From Actinomadura rudentiformis (lineage in GTDB: Bacteria; Actinomycetota; Actinomycetes; Streptosporangiales; Streptosporangiaceae): a stretch of 64,000 nucleotides of DNA. Location: contig NZ_WBMT01000003.1 in assembly GCF_008923185.1 (NCBI RefSeq), positions 124,001-188,000 on the forward strand, read 5' to 3'. The notes beneath the pieces were generated by a model. The model did no database searches. It was not told the DNA's origin and was given only the letters and a program-made list of their open reading frames with translations. Made by a program: the position numbers and the translations under genes. Positions 1 to 8,260 of this stretch are shown here, in pieces. Numbering within the stretch: the stretch's first letter is position 1; every line of letters begins with the position of its first letter.

Positions 1-614
1 CGTTCGGGCTGGTGGGCGAGCGGCCCCGGCCGATCACCGCGGTCGGCATGCTGGTCGCGCTCTTCGGCGTGACGCTGATCGGTGTCGACTTCGGGCAGGG
101 CAGCCCGATCCTGGCCTTCCTGCTGACCATCGGCGCCGCCGCCTCCTGGGGGCTGGGCAACGTCCTCATCCGGATGACGAACCAGTCCACCGAGGAGCCC
201 GTCGACGGCTTCGCCTTCATGGTGTGGATGTCCCTGGTGCCGCCGCTGCCGCTGTTCGCGCTCTCCCTGATCTTCGAGGGGCCGAGCGCCGGCCTGGACG
301 CCTTCGCCCACGTGCCCTGGGAGGCCTGGGCGTCCCTGGCCTACATCGCCTACCTGTCGACCCTGGTCGGGTTCGGCGCGTGGGGGTGGCTCATGCGGCG
401 GTACGAGGCGGGCACGGTGGCGATGTACGCGCTGCTCGTCCCCCCGTTCGGCATCATCTCGACGGTCGTGGTCCTCGGCGAGAGCGTCAGCGCCCTGCGG
501 CTCTTCGCCGCGGCGCTCATCGTCGGCGGCGTGGCCCTCGGCAGCGTCCGCCGCCGCGTGCCCCTCGCCGCCGAGCCGCCCCTCCTCGAACCCGAACCCG
601 CGCTGTCCAAGTGA
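1..614 (+). CDS. EamA/DMT-family transporter, 5' truncated by window
   Basis: The gene starts before the window; the first full codon is at base 3 and 203 residues remain before the TGA at 612-614. Six hydrophobic segments are visible, ending in a short basic tail, which fits the second half plus part of the first half of a ten-TM drug/metabolite transporter. The pairing of SWGLGNVLIR early and a VLGES-containing segment near the end is typical of EamA repeats. These proteins sit in the plasma membrane and usually export amino acids or metabolites; the substrate cannot be told. dapA follows closely in the same direction, so an amino-acid-related substrate is possible but not shown. Confidence 0.85.
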   Translation, partial: FGLVGERPRPITAVGMLVALFGVTLIGVDFGQGSPILAFLLTIGAAASWGLGNVLIRMTNQSTEEPVDGFAFMVWMSLVPPLPLFALSLIFEGPSAGLDAFAHVPWEAWASLAYIAYLSTLVGFGAWGWLMRRYEAGTVAMYALLVPPFGIISTVVVLGESVSALRLFAAALIVGGVALGSVRRRVPLAAEPPLLEPEPALSK

Positions 615-660
615 TCCCTGCGCTCGTCAAATGATCCCTGCGCCGTCCAAGTGATCAAGG
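601..660 (+). repeat. three 20-bp tandem repeats over the EamA stop codon
   Basis: Bases 601-620, 621-640 and 641-660 are three head-to-tail copies of a 20-bp unit with a TGATC core. The first copy contains the end of the transporter gene including its TGA. The third copy ends in AAGG, part of the ribosome-binding site of the next gene. The GTG in the third copy looks like a start codon but has no Shine-Dalgarno sequence of its own. Confidence 0.8.
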
Positions 661-668
661 TGAGATTC

Positions 669-1550
669 ATGCATGGCGTCCACGCGTCGCTCGTGACCCC
701 GTTCACCCACTCCGGCGAGATCGACACCAAGTCGCTCGAACGCCTCGCCCGGCACTGCCTGGAGCAGGGCGCGGCCGGGCTGGTCGTGCTCGGCACCACC
801 GGCGAGGCCGCCATGCTGACCGGCGCCGAGCAGCGCGCGGTCCTGGAGACCTGCCGCGCGGTGTCGATCGAGCACGGCACCCCGCTGATCGTCGGGGCCG
901 GGACCATGGGCACCGCGCCCTCGATCGAGCAGGCACGCGAACGCGCCTGCCTGGCCGACGCGCTGCTCGTGGTGGTCCCCTACTACCTGCGGCCCTCCGA
1001 CCAGGGCGTCCTGGACCACTTCGCCGCCATCGGCGCCGCCGCGGACGTGCCGCTGATCCCGTACAACATCCCGTACCGCACCGGGAAGCATCTGTCGTCC
1101 GGCACCCTGCTCCGCCTGCTCGACCTCGACTGCGTCACCGGGATCAAGCAGTGCGCCGGCGCGATCGACGCGGACACGCTGCGGCTCCTCGCCGCCAGGA
1201 CGGGCAAGGCGATCCTCGCCGGCGACGACGCGTACCTCTACCCGATGCTGCAACTGGGCGGCGCAGGCGGGATCACCGCGTCGGCCTGCCTCGCGCCCGG
1301 TGCGTACGCAGCGATGGCGCTGGCCGTCCGCGACGGCAACCACGCCCGCGCCCTGGCCCTGCACAACGCCCTGTTGCCGCTCGCGGACGCCCTCTTCAGC
1401 GAGCCGTCACCCGCGGTCCTCAAGGCGGCCCTGGCCGATCGCGGCATCATCGACTCACCCTCGGTCCGGGCTCCGCTCCATTCGCCCGCCACAGAGCCTG
1501 TGGCAGCCGCGCTGTCGGCCTTGGCCGGTGTGGGCTCCCTGATCCACTGA
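669..1550 (+). CDS. dapA: 4-hydroxy-tetrahydrodipicolinate synthase family protein (DapA)
   Basis: A 293-residue TIM-barrel class I aldolase. It keeps the DapA active-site set: GTTGEA for the pyruvate-binding threonines, PYNIPYRTG with the catalytic tyrosine and substrate arginine, and GIKQCAG with the Schiff-base lysine. The enzyme condenses pyruvate with aspartate semialdehyde in lysine and diaminopimelate synthesis. I place the start at ATG 669 because AAGGTGAG lies five bases upstream; the upstream GTG at 651 lacks a site. Actinomycetes often carry several DapA paralogues, and this copy is next to a transporter rather than dapB, so another keto-acid aldolase role remains possible. Confidence 0.82.
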   Translation: MHGVHASLVTPFTHSGEIDTKSLERLARHCLEQGAAGLVVLGTTGEAAMLTGAEQRAVLETCRAVSIEHGTPLIVGAGTMGTAPSIEQARERACLADALLVVVPYYLRPSDQGVLDHFAAIGAAADVPLIPYNIPYRTGKHLSSGTLLRLLDLDCVTGIKQCAGAIDADTLRLLAARTGKAILAGDDAYLYPMLQLGGAGGITASACLAPGAYAAMALAVRDGNHARALALHNALLPLADALFSEPSPAVLKAALADRGIIDSPSVRAPLHSPATEPVAAALSALAGVGSLIH

Positions 1551-1565
1551 CGGTCCCGGCGAGCG

Positions 1566-2867
1566 CTACCCCGCCGACCTGGCCTCCGCCGCCGCACGCG
1601 CGGCATGCGGCAAGGCGTCGGTGATGCGTTCCAGGGCCGCCTCGTCATGAGCGGCCGACAGGAACCACACCTCGTACGAAGACGGCGGCAAGTAGACGCC
1701 GCGGTCGAGCGCCTCGTGGAAGAACGCGGCGTAGGCCTTGGAATCCTGGCGCTGCGCAGCCGCGAAGTCCCCGACCACCTCGTCGGTGAAGAAGACCGAG
1801 AAGAGGTTGCCCGCGGTCTGGAGTCGATGCGGGACGCCCTCCTTGGCGAGCGCGGCCGACGCCGCCTCGGCCACCAGCGCGGCCGACCGGTCGATCGCGG
1901 TGTACACCTCGTCCGTCGCGTTCCGGAGCGTGGCCAGGCCCGCGGCGGTGGCGAGCGGGTTCCCCGACAGCGTGCCCGCCTGGTAGACCGGACCGGCCGG
2001 GGCCAGGTGATCCATGATGTCGGCGCGGCCGCCGAAGGCCGCGGCGGGCAGCCCACCGCCCATGACCTTGCCGAACGTGACGAGGTCGCCGGGCACGCCC
2101 TCGATCCCGTACCAGCCCGACCTGGAGGCACGGAAGCCGGTGAGGACCTCGTCGATGATCAGCAGCGCCCCGCTGCGCCCGCACAGCGCCTTGAGCAGCG
2201 CGTTGAAGTCCGGCAGCGGCGGGACGAGGCCCATGTTGCAGGGGACCGCCTCGGTGATCACACAGGCGATCTCGTGCCCGTACTCGGCGAACGCCTCCTC
2301 GACCGCGGTGACGTCGTTGTACGGCAGCACCAGCGTGTCGGCCGTCGTGGCACCGGTCACCCCGGGGGTGTCGGGCAGCCCGAGCGTGGCGACGCCGGAT
2401 CCGGCCGCGGCCAGCAGCGAGTCCACGTGCCCGTGGTAGCACCCGGCGAACTTCACGATCTTGGATCGGCCGGTGAACCCCCGCGCCAGCCGGATCGCCG
2501 ACATCGTGGCCTCGGTGCCCGAGTTGACCAGCCGGACCTTCTCGACCGGGGTCCGGGCCACGATCTCCTCGGCCAGCTCGACCTCACCGGGAGTCGGGGC
2601 GCCATAGGACGTGCCACGCCCGGCCGCCTGCTGGACCGCCTCGACGACGGCGGGGTGGGCATGCCCGAGGATCATCGGGCCCCACGAGCAGATGAGATCG
2701 ACGTACTCGTTTCCGTCGGCGTCGGTGAGGTAGGGGCCCTTCGCCGACGTCATGAACCGCGGCGTCCCGCCCACCGCCCGGAAGGCGCGTACCGGGGAGT
2801 TCACCCCGCCCGGGACCACCTCGTTCGCGCGCTCGAAAAGCCGTTTGGAGTCTTCGATGCCAGTCAC
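1566..2867 (-). CDS. hemL: glutamate-1-semialdehyde 2,1-aminomutase
   Basis: A 433-residue class III PLP aminotransferase of the usual HemL length. It converts glutamate-1-semialdehyde to 5-aminolevulinate, the step after HemA (at 20-21.5 kb here). Visible features are the N-terminal [11 protein letters not shown] segment, the PLP aspartate in [10 protein letters not shown], and the Schiff-base lysine in [11 protein letters not shown]. It is convergent with dapA, with only 15 bases between the stops. It is not in the rex-hemACDB operon, as is usual in actinomycetes. Confidence 0.96.
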   Translation of the reverse strand: MTGIEDSKRLFERANEVVPGGVNSPVRAFRAVGGTPRFMTSAKGPYLTDADGNEYVDLICSWGPMILGHAHPAVVEAVQQAAGRGTSYGAPTPGEVELAEEIVARTPVEKVRLVNSGTEATMSAIRLARGFTGRSKIVKFAGCYHGHVDSLLAAAGSGVATLGLPDTPGVTGATTADTLVLPYNDVTAVEEAFAEYGHEIACVITEAVPCNMGLVPPLPDFNALLKALCGRSGALLIIDEVLTGFRASRSGWYGIEGVPGDLVTFGKVMGGGLPAAAFGGRADIMDHLAPAGPVYQAGTLSGNPLATAAGLATLRNATDEVYTAIDRSAALVAEAASAALAKEGVPHRLQTAGNLFSVFFTDEVVGDFAAAQRQDSKAYAAFFHEALDRGVYLPPSSYEVWFLSAAHDEAALERITDALPHAARAAAEARSAG

Positions 2868-2958
2868 GCGGCCAGTCTCTCAGTTCCAGTTTGGCGACAG
2901 CCCTTGACCTCGCCCGTAACCGGCCGATATTCCACCAAGTACACCGGCGTCGCGGCTG

Positions 2959-4689
2959 ATGACCGACGCCTCACTCGTAGCGGCGCCGGCCGTATCGGAG
3001 GGATGGGCTCTCAACGTGGTTGACGGCTGGACTGTCCCGGGTTTCACCCACGTCCGGGACCTCGGGAGCGGCTCGTCGGGGCGGGTCGTGCTGGCCGTCG
3101 ACGACCTCACCCAGACCAAGGTCGCGATCAAGTATCTGGACCGGAGGCTCCGGGGGGACGACGCGTTCCTTTCGGACTTCCGCACGACGGCACAGCGGTT
3201 GTCCCAGCTGGAGGACCCCAACGTCGTCGACTTCTATGACTTCGTGGAGACCCCGGAGGGGGCCGCGGTCGTCATGGAACGCGTCAACGGGGTCAGCATG
3301 CGGTGGATGCTCGCCGCGCAGGGCCCGACGGGCCCGCTGGCCGCGCTGGCGATGCTGGGCGGCATCCTGGCCGGGCTGGCCGCCGGGCACGACCGCGGCG
3401 TCGTCCACGGCGCCGTGCGCCCCGCCAACGTCATCGTGGACGGCGCGGGCAACGGGCGGCTCACCGACTTCGGGCTGGCGCCCGCCGCGTCGATCGCGCA
3501 GTCCGGACCGGCGTACGCGGCGCCCGAGCTGTGGAACGGAGCGCCCGCGAGCGTCGCCACGGACCTCTACGCGGCCACGGCGATCTTCTTCGAGTGCCTG
3601 ACCGGGCGGCCGCCGTTCAGCGCCCGCAGCCAGTCGGGGCTGGCCAAGGCCCACCGCGAGGCGGCCATCCCAGTGGAGGAGGTGCCCGGTCCGCTGCGCG
3701 ACCTGATCGCGCGGGGCCTGGCGAAGGACCCGGCCGAACGGCCCAAGACCGCCGCCGACATGCTCGGCGCGGTCGAGGAGGCAGCGGTCGCCGCGTACGG
3801 CCTCTCCTGGGAGGCGCAGGGCCGGAGCCGGCTGACGGAGCTGGCCGCGCAGACCGCCGAACGCCCCGAGCCGAAGCCGTCCCGGATCACCACGCCCCGC
3901 GGCAACCCCATCTCGCAGCCCGTCCGGTCGTCCCGGTCGCGGCTGGTGGCCGCCCTGGTGGCGGGCGTGGTCATCATCGGCGGCGTCCTGGGCGCCGCGG
4001 TGGTGCACGCCAGCCAGGACGAGGATGCGCCACGGCCCGACCCGTCCCCGGCCGGCAGCGGCAGCCCCGCCCCGGCCTCCCCGGGCGCCACGCCGGGCGC
4101 GACCCTCGCGGACAAGGTCAGCAAGGCGACAGCGGAGACTCCGGGCGCCTCGTTCAGCTACCGGCGCAGCGGATGTTGCGGCGGTCCCGCTTGGGCGCAG
4201 GGCTCGTTCCGGATCGTCCAGGGCGCCGCGCCCTCTTACTCGATGACCGTCAGCGCCAGCACGAAGGCGCTGCGCAAGCGCACGCGAGCCGTGCTGGTGG
4301 GTGGTTCGGCCTACGTCCAAGCCGGGAAGCGGTGGCAGAACGCGTCGCTCGCCGGCGGTGGGCGCGGATACGCGGCGCTCGCCGGTCAGGTGCGAGCGGG
4401 CTCGGCGGCGGGCAACGTCGCGGCGCTGCTGCAGGCCACCACCAGCCTCCAGGAGGCGGGCGGGATCTATCGCGGCACCGTGCCGGTGAGCGCGCTGACC
4501 CAGAGCCCCGAGCTGACCCAGCTCGCCTCGGCCGTCAAGGCCAAGCAGGTGCAGTTCGCGCTGCGGCTCGACCGGAACGGACTGCCGGTGCAGATCCGGA
4601 TCAAGGTCGGGCAGGGCGGCCGTTCCCAGCTGCTGCAGACGTCGTACTCGAACTGGGGCAAGGCCGGCTCGATCAACGCTCCGCAGTGA
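2959..4689 (+). CDS. membrane-anchored serine/threonine kinase-like protein, probable pseudokinase
   Basis: A 576-residue protein with an N-terminal kinase fold (about 25-280), one TM helix near 332-352 and an extracytoplasmic domain. The glycine loop (LGSGSSGRV), the ATP lysine (VAIKYL) and DFG are present. The catalytic loop reads HGAVRPANV where active kinases have HRDLKPxN, so the catalytic aspartate is missing. The helix-C glutamate also appears lost (FRTTAQRL). The exported C-terminal domain has a CCGG motif and resembles LppX/LprG-like lipid-binding folds; that comparison is inference. The start is uncertain: ATG 2959 has no clear ribosome-binding site, while in-frame GTG 3016 has GGAGGG 13 bases upstream. 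Its stop directly abuts the stop of the opposing gene. Confidence 0.8.
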   Translation: MTDASLVAAPAVSEGWALNVVDGWTVPGFTHVRDLGSGSSGRVVLAVDDLTQTKVAIKYLDRRLRGDDAFLSDFRTTAQRLSQLEDPNVVDFYDFVETPEGAAVVMERVNGVSMRWMLAAQGPTGPLAALAMLGGILAGLAAGHDRGVVHGAVRPANVIVDGAGNGRLTDFGLAPAASIAQSGPAYAAPELWNGAPASVATDLYAATAIFFECLTGRPPFSARSQSGLAKAHREAAIPVEEVPGPLRDLIARGLAKDPAERPKTAADMLGAVEEAAVAAYGLSWEAQGRSRLTELAAQTAERPEPKPSRITTPRGNPISQPVRSSRSRLVAALVAGVVIIGGVLGAAVVHASQDEDAPRPDPSPAGSGSPAPASPGATPGATLADKVSKATAETPGASFSYRRSGCCGGPAWAQGSFRIVQGAAPSYSMTVSASTKALRKRTRAVLVGGSAYVQAGKRWQNASLAGGGRGYAALAGQVRAGSAAGNVAALLQATTSLQEAGGIYRGTVPVSALTQSPELTQLASAVKAKQVQFALRLDRNGLPVQIRIKVGQGGRSQLLQTSYSNWGKAGSINAPQ

Positions 4690-5340
4690 TCACCGTTCAG
4701 CGGCCTCACAGCTGTCGGAGAGCACTTCCAGGAGCCGGAGAGGGTCGGGCAGCGGGCCGCCGTCCGGCGGCCTGATCCAGGCGACCTCACGGTCGTACGG
4801 GAGCATCGACGGCGGGGCGACCACATAGCTGTCACGGCAGTGCCAGCGCATGCCGGGTGTCTCGGCGATGCTCTCGGGCGAGCAGTCCAGATGGCACGAC
4901 CACCACTCGTCCTCGTCGGCGGGGGCGCCACGGGTGGCCACGAAGAAGAGGTGACGATCCTCACCGATGGCGGCGACCGGGCCGACCTGCAGCCCGTCCC
5001 GGGCGATCCGCCGGAGGGCGACCTTTCCGGCGGCGGCCGGTACGTCGAAGACGTCGAACACCCGCCCGGTGGGCAGGATGATGTTGGCCTGAGGACGCTC
5101 CGACCACCAGCGCTTCAGCACCGCGGGATCGGTCGAGGCCTGGATCGCCCAGGCGGCCGACACGGGGTGCGCTCCTGGGTCGGGGCACCCGATCCGGTCG
5201 CACGAACACGCTCTGTCACCATCGACGGGGGGATGGGCGCCGAGACAGGAGGGCCACCCGAGCTCCGCGTATTCGAGTGCGGCCGCGACCATCCGGTTTC
5301 GTGCCTTCTGCCGCCTTCCGCCCGAGACAGCCAGCATCAT
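4690..5340 (-). CDS. bifunctional DNA primase/polymerase N-terminal-domain protein, stand-alone
   Basis: About 216 residues resembling the prim-pol (AEP-type) domain of plasmid and phage replication proteins, but with no helicase or other domain attached. A CSCDRIGC cysteine cluster near residues 48-55 and a later GPVAAIG region are visible. At the position of the metal-binding acid pair the protein reads VFDVFDVP, so one acid may be replaced by proline. Chromosomal stand-alone copies like this are common in actinomycetes and their role is unknown. ATG 5340 is preferred because AGGGGGG lies just upstream; a longer frame to 5412 lacks a site. Confidence 0.65.
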   Translation of the reverse strand: MMLAVSGGRRQKARNRMVAAALEYAELGWPSCLGAHPPVDGDRACSCDRIGCPDPGAHPVSAAWAIQASTDPAVLKRWWSERPQANIILPTGRVFDVFDVPAAAGKVALRRIARDGLQVGPVAAIGEDRHLFFVATRGAPADEDEWWSCHLDCSPESIAETPGMRWHCRDSYVVAPPSMLPYDREVAWIRPPDGGPLPDPLRLLEVLSDSCEAAER

Positions 5341-5446
5341 GCGCCCCCCTGTGGTCGAACGTTGCTCCCTACTAACGATGATGCAGGTAACCGCGAGAGA
5401 CGGACACGCCAACCCCCTGGAAACGACCCTAAGTGACTAGACCCAC

Positions 5447-5495
5447 GTGATCACCAGCAAAGAATCACATCGTCGACCAGTGACCTAGTGATCAC
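5447..5495. promoter_or_regulatory. two GTGATCAC palindromes, candidate operator
   Basis: GTGATCAC occurs at 5447-5454 and 5488-5495, 41 bp apart (about four helical turns). Several further GTGAC/GTCAC half-sites lie nearby. The pair is about 110-150 bp upstream of the prim-pol-like gene. Spacing and symmetry suggest a dimeric regulator site; no regulator is identified. Confidence 0.35.
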
Positions 5496-5538
5496 CTGAC
5501 GTGACGGCCATCACGACCAGTCCCTCACCAGAAACCGA

Positions 5539-5569
5539 GAGCGCCCGCCACGCACCGTGACGGACGCTC
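5539..5569 (-). terminator. probable terminator downstream of first I36 gene
   Basis: An inverted repeat with arms of about 13 bp, two mismatches and a five-base loop lies 43 bp beyond the stop of the secreted I36-type gene. No T-tract follows, as is common in high-GC actinomycetes. Confidence 0.45.
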
Positions 5570-5611
5570 CCGGGGTTGAAGACGGACACTCCGGAGGTCG
5601 GGCGGCCGGGC

Positions 5612-6064
5612 TCAGCCCGTGTAGGGACCGGTGTGCGAGCTCAGCTTGTCGTTGACGTCGCCCGTCTCGCTGCCCCACCAGTCGGACGAGGCCAGGTCAC
5701 TGTCCCAGCTCTCCGCCTTGATGTAGTAGAGGGGGCCTTCCTGGCCGACGTAACGATGGGCGTGGTACGGGGCCCAGTGCCTGTTGTTGTACGACGAGAT
5801 CGTGTTGTTGAGGGCGACCGTACCGCTGGCGTAGTCGTAGTAGTCGTTCGTATAGTTCTTGTCCTCACCGGTGAAGGCCCGCGATCCACCGCTGTAGTCC
5901 TTGTGCCGGTAGTAGCAGACCTCTTCGTAGTCGAAGGCCGGGTCGCCGCACTTGTGGGAGGCGGAGGCCGGCGAGGTCAGCGCCACCATGGAACCGGCCA
6001 CCGCCACGCCCACCATGGCGACCTTGATGGCGCCGCCACCGAGGGCTTTCCGATACGACCGCAT
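5612..6064 (-). CDS. secreted peptidase-inhibitor I36-family / crystallin-like protein, paralogue 1
   Basis: A 150-residue exported protein: basic N-terminus, hydrophobic core, and probable cleavage after ASA. The mature part has the pattern SHxCxxxxEVCYYR, YxGGSRAFTxxDxxYxND, LNNTISSYNNRHW and a final SSH, shared with the genes at 9785 and 10288. This fits the small beta/gamma-crystallin-like fold of Streptomyces metalloproteinase inhibitors (MEROPS I36). Only two cysteines are in the mature protein, fewer than in the two paralogues. AAGGAG seven bases before ATG 6064 supports the start. It follows the ABC exporter operon on the same strand, 115 bases beyond the permease gene. Confidence 0.75.
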   Translation of the reverse strand: MRSYRKALGGGAIKVAMVGVAVAGSMVALTSPASASHKCGDPAFDYEEVCYYRHKDYSGGSRAFTGEDKNYTNDYYDYASGTVALNNTISSYNNRHWAPYHAHRYVGQEGPLYYIKAESWDSDLASSDWWGSETGDVNDKLSSHTGPYTG

Positions 6065-6179
6065 GAGCACACTCCTTGTCTTCGTCGTGATCATCTGTGT
6101 TGCCTTACTTCGGTCACCCGCCGGCCGGCGGGTGCCGGTCGGGAGGCGCCGGTCTGGGGCCGGCGGGAGTCGCCGGGGT

Positions 6180-7445
6180 TCATCGGCGCAGGGCCTCGAT
6201 GGGTTCGATGCGGCTGGCCCGCCAGGCGGGATAGAGGCCGGCGAGCAGGCCGGTGAGCGCTCCGACGGCCGGGGCGGGCAGGACGGCGAGGGGTTCGAGG
6301 ATCGGGGTCCAGTCCTTGCTGATGGCGACGCCCACGACGGCGGCGACACCGAGGCTCGTGCCGACCAGCCCGCCGAGCAGGCCGAGGGCGGCGGACTCGG
6401 TGAGGAACTGCGCGGCGATGTGCCTGCCGCGGGCGCCGAGAGAACGGCGCAGGCCGATCTCGCCGGTGCGTTCGAGTACGGCGACCAGGGTGGTGTTGGC
6501 GATCCCCACCGCCCCGATGACCAGGCAGATCCCGGCGAGGGCGAGGAAGAGCGTGCCCAGGTCGGTGTCGACCTGCTCCTTGAGCTGCTTGGGGTCCGGC
6601 GGCACCGTGACCTTGAAGCGTTCGGGCTGGTCCGGCCGGATCGCCAGGGCTGCCTGCCGGCCGATCAGCGGCGCCGCCCCGAGCCGGGTCTCGACCAGGA
6701 CCTTCGGCGCCTCCCCCTGCAGCCCGCCGGGAAGGCCCCAGAGGTTCGTGGCCGTCACCGAGGGCACCAGGACCGACAACAACGTGGCGGACTGCCGGTC
6801 GACCTCGTCGATGATCCCGATCACGGTCAGCGGGGTGGGCCCGACGAACACCGCCGGCTGGCCGTCCAGCCGGGTGATCCCCAGCCGGGACGCCGCCGCC
6901 CGGCCCAGCAGGCACACCCGTTGCCCGGTCCGCTGGTGGAAGGAGTCGAAGAGCCGTCCGGCACCGGCCCGGGCGTGCACGGCCTCCAGATATCCCGGGG
7001 ACACGGCGGTCACGGTCAGCGGCTCGCCCTGGCCCGCCGCGATCGACGGGGGACGTGCCGAGACGAGCACGCCGGACTCGCTCCCCTCGGACGTGGGGAT
7101 CGTCGGCCGCCAGAACATGCCGGCCGCCCGCACCCCGTTCAGCGCGGTGAGCCGCTGCTCGGTGTCAGAGGGGAACGCGAAGTCCGCCGTGGCGCGGTCC
7201 TCGGGCGCGTCCTCCACGGTGATCTCGGTGGCGGCCAGCGCGGTGAAACGTTTGGAGATCTGGCCACTGGCGGTGGCGGTCAGCCCGAGCACGGCGACGA
7301 ACGCGGCCACGCCGAGCAGGGTCCCGAGAACGGTCAGGGCGGCCCGGGCCGGACGCGCGAGCATCGCCGCGGTGGCCTCGTCCAGCGCGTCCCGGGCCGC
7401 GAACCGTGTCTGTTTGACCGGCGCGGCCTTGCCCCGGCCCTTCAC
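6180..7445 (-). CDS. MacB/FtsX-type ABC transporter permease
   Basis: A 421-residue permease with the MacB layout: one TM helix near residues 30-50, a large extracytoplasmic domain, then three TM helices in the C-terminal third ending in the PAWRASRIEPIEALR coupling segment. The conserved ERTGEIGLRRSLGARGRHI region precedes the last two helices. It starts at GTG 7445, sharing a GTGA overlap with the ATPase gene, so translation is coupled. In Gram-positives such permeases work with a membrane-anchored adaptor, encoded here by the first gene of the operon. The substrate is unknown; neighbouring secreted I36 proteins or cell-envelope compounds are plausible guesses. Confidence 0.88.
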   Translation of the reverse strand: MKGRGKAAPVKQTRFAARDALDEATAAMLARPARAALTVLGTLLGVAAFVAVLGLTATASGQISKRFTALAATEITVEDAPEDRATADFAFPSDTEQRLTALNGVRAAGMFWRPTIPTSEGSESGVLVSARPPSIAAGQGEPLTVTAVSPGYLEAVHARAGAGRLFDSFHQRTGQRVCLLGRAAASRLGITRLDGQPAVFVGPTPLTVIGIIDEVDRQSATLLSVLVPSVTATNLWGLPGGLQGEAPKVLVETRLGAAPLIGRQAALAIRPDQPERFKVTVPPDPKQLKEQVDTDLGTLFLALAGICLVIGAVGIANTTLVAVLERTGEIGLRRSLGARGRHIAAQFLTESAALGLLGGLVGTSLGVAAVVGVAISKDWTPILEPLAVLPAPAVGALTGLLAGLYPAWRASRIEPIEALRR

Positions 7446-8260
7446 CGGACACACCGGCTCTGGGCCTGGTGAACGGTCTGCTCCTCGTGAACGGTCTGCG
7501 CGACCTGTACGGCCTGCGCAACCTGTACGGCCTGCGCGTCCTGCACGGCCTGCACCGCCTCCGCGGTCAGACTCGCCGGATCGGTCTCCCGGAGCACGCC
7601 GTCGCGGATCACCACGGCACGTTCGCCGCGCGACGCCACCCCGGGATCGTGGGTGACCACCAGGACCGTGAAGCCGTCCGCGTGCAGTTCGTCGATCAGC
7701 GCCAGCACGGTCCGCGCGGTGGTGGTGTCGAGGTTGCCGGTCGGCTCGTCGCACAGCAGCAGGCTCGGCCGGTTGACCAGGGCGCGGGCGATCGCGACCC
7801 GCTGCCGCTCCCCGCCCGACAGCCGCCCGGCCGGCGCGTGCGCGCGGTGCCCGAGCCCGACCCGTTCCAGCGTCTCCAGAGCGCGGGCTCGGCGCTCCTT
7901 GCGCTTGGCCCCGGTGTAGAGGAGGGACAACATCACGTTCTCCATCGAGCTGCGGTGCGGCAGCAGGTGGAAGGACTGGAAGACGAACCCGATCCGGCGC
8001 CCGCGCAGGGCCGTCCGGTCCCGTTCGTTCAACGTGGCGGTGTCGATGCCGTCCAGCCGGTAGACGCCCTCGCTCGGCCGGTCCAGCAGCCCCGCGACGT
8101 TCAGGAACGTCGACTTTCCCGACCCCGAGGGACCGACCACGGTCACGTACTCGCCGCGCCGGATCACCAGGTCGGCGGGCCGCAGCGCGGGTACCGGCGG
8201 CGGACCCGGATACGTCCGGCCGACCCCGGCGAACTCGATCACCGGTGCCCGCGCGCTCAC
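7442..8260 (-). CDS. ABC transporter ATP-binding protein (MacB/LolD type) with repeat-encoded tail
   Basis: A 272-residue ABC ATPase with GPSGSGKST (Walker A), LSGGERQRVAIARAL (signature) and LLLCDEPTGNLD (Walker B). The fold ends near residue 225. It is followed by an odd tail of about 35 residues built from six-residue units of the form [AT]V[QH]xxQ, encoded by 18-bp direct repeats around 7470-7550. The family does not normally have such a tail. It starts with GTG overlapping the adaptor stop (GTGA) and ends in GTGA overlapping the permease start. Confidence 0.92.
   Translation of the reverse strand: MSARAPVIEFAGVGRTYPGPPPVPALRPADLVIRRGEYVTVVGPSGSGKSTFLNVAGLLDRPSEGVYRLDGIDTATLNERDRTALRGRRIGFVFQSFHLLPHRSSMENVMLSLLYTGAKRKERRARALETLERVGLGHRAHAPAGRLSGGERQRVAIARALVNRPSLLLCDEPTGNLDTTTARTVLALIDELHADGFTVLVVTHDPGVASRGERAVVIRDGVLRETDPASLTAEAVQAVQDAQAVQVAQAVQVAQTVHEEQTVHQAQSRCVR

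Noticed and set aside
651-668. GTG 651 as dapA start
   Set aside because: It lies in a tandem repeat copy and has no Shine-Dalgarno sequence, whereas ATG 669 has AAGGTGAG at proper spacing.
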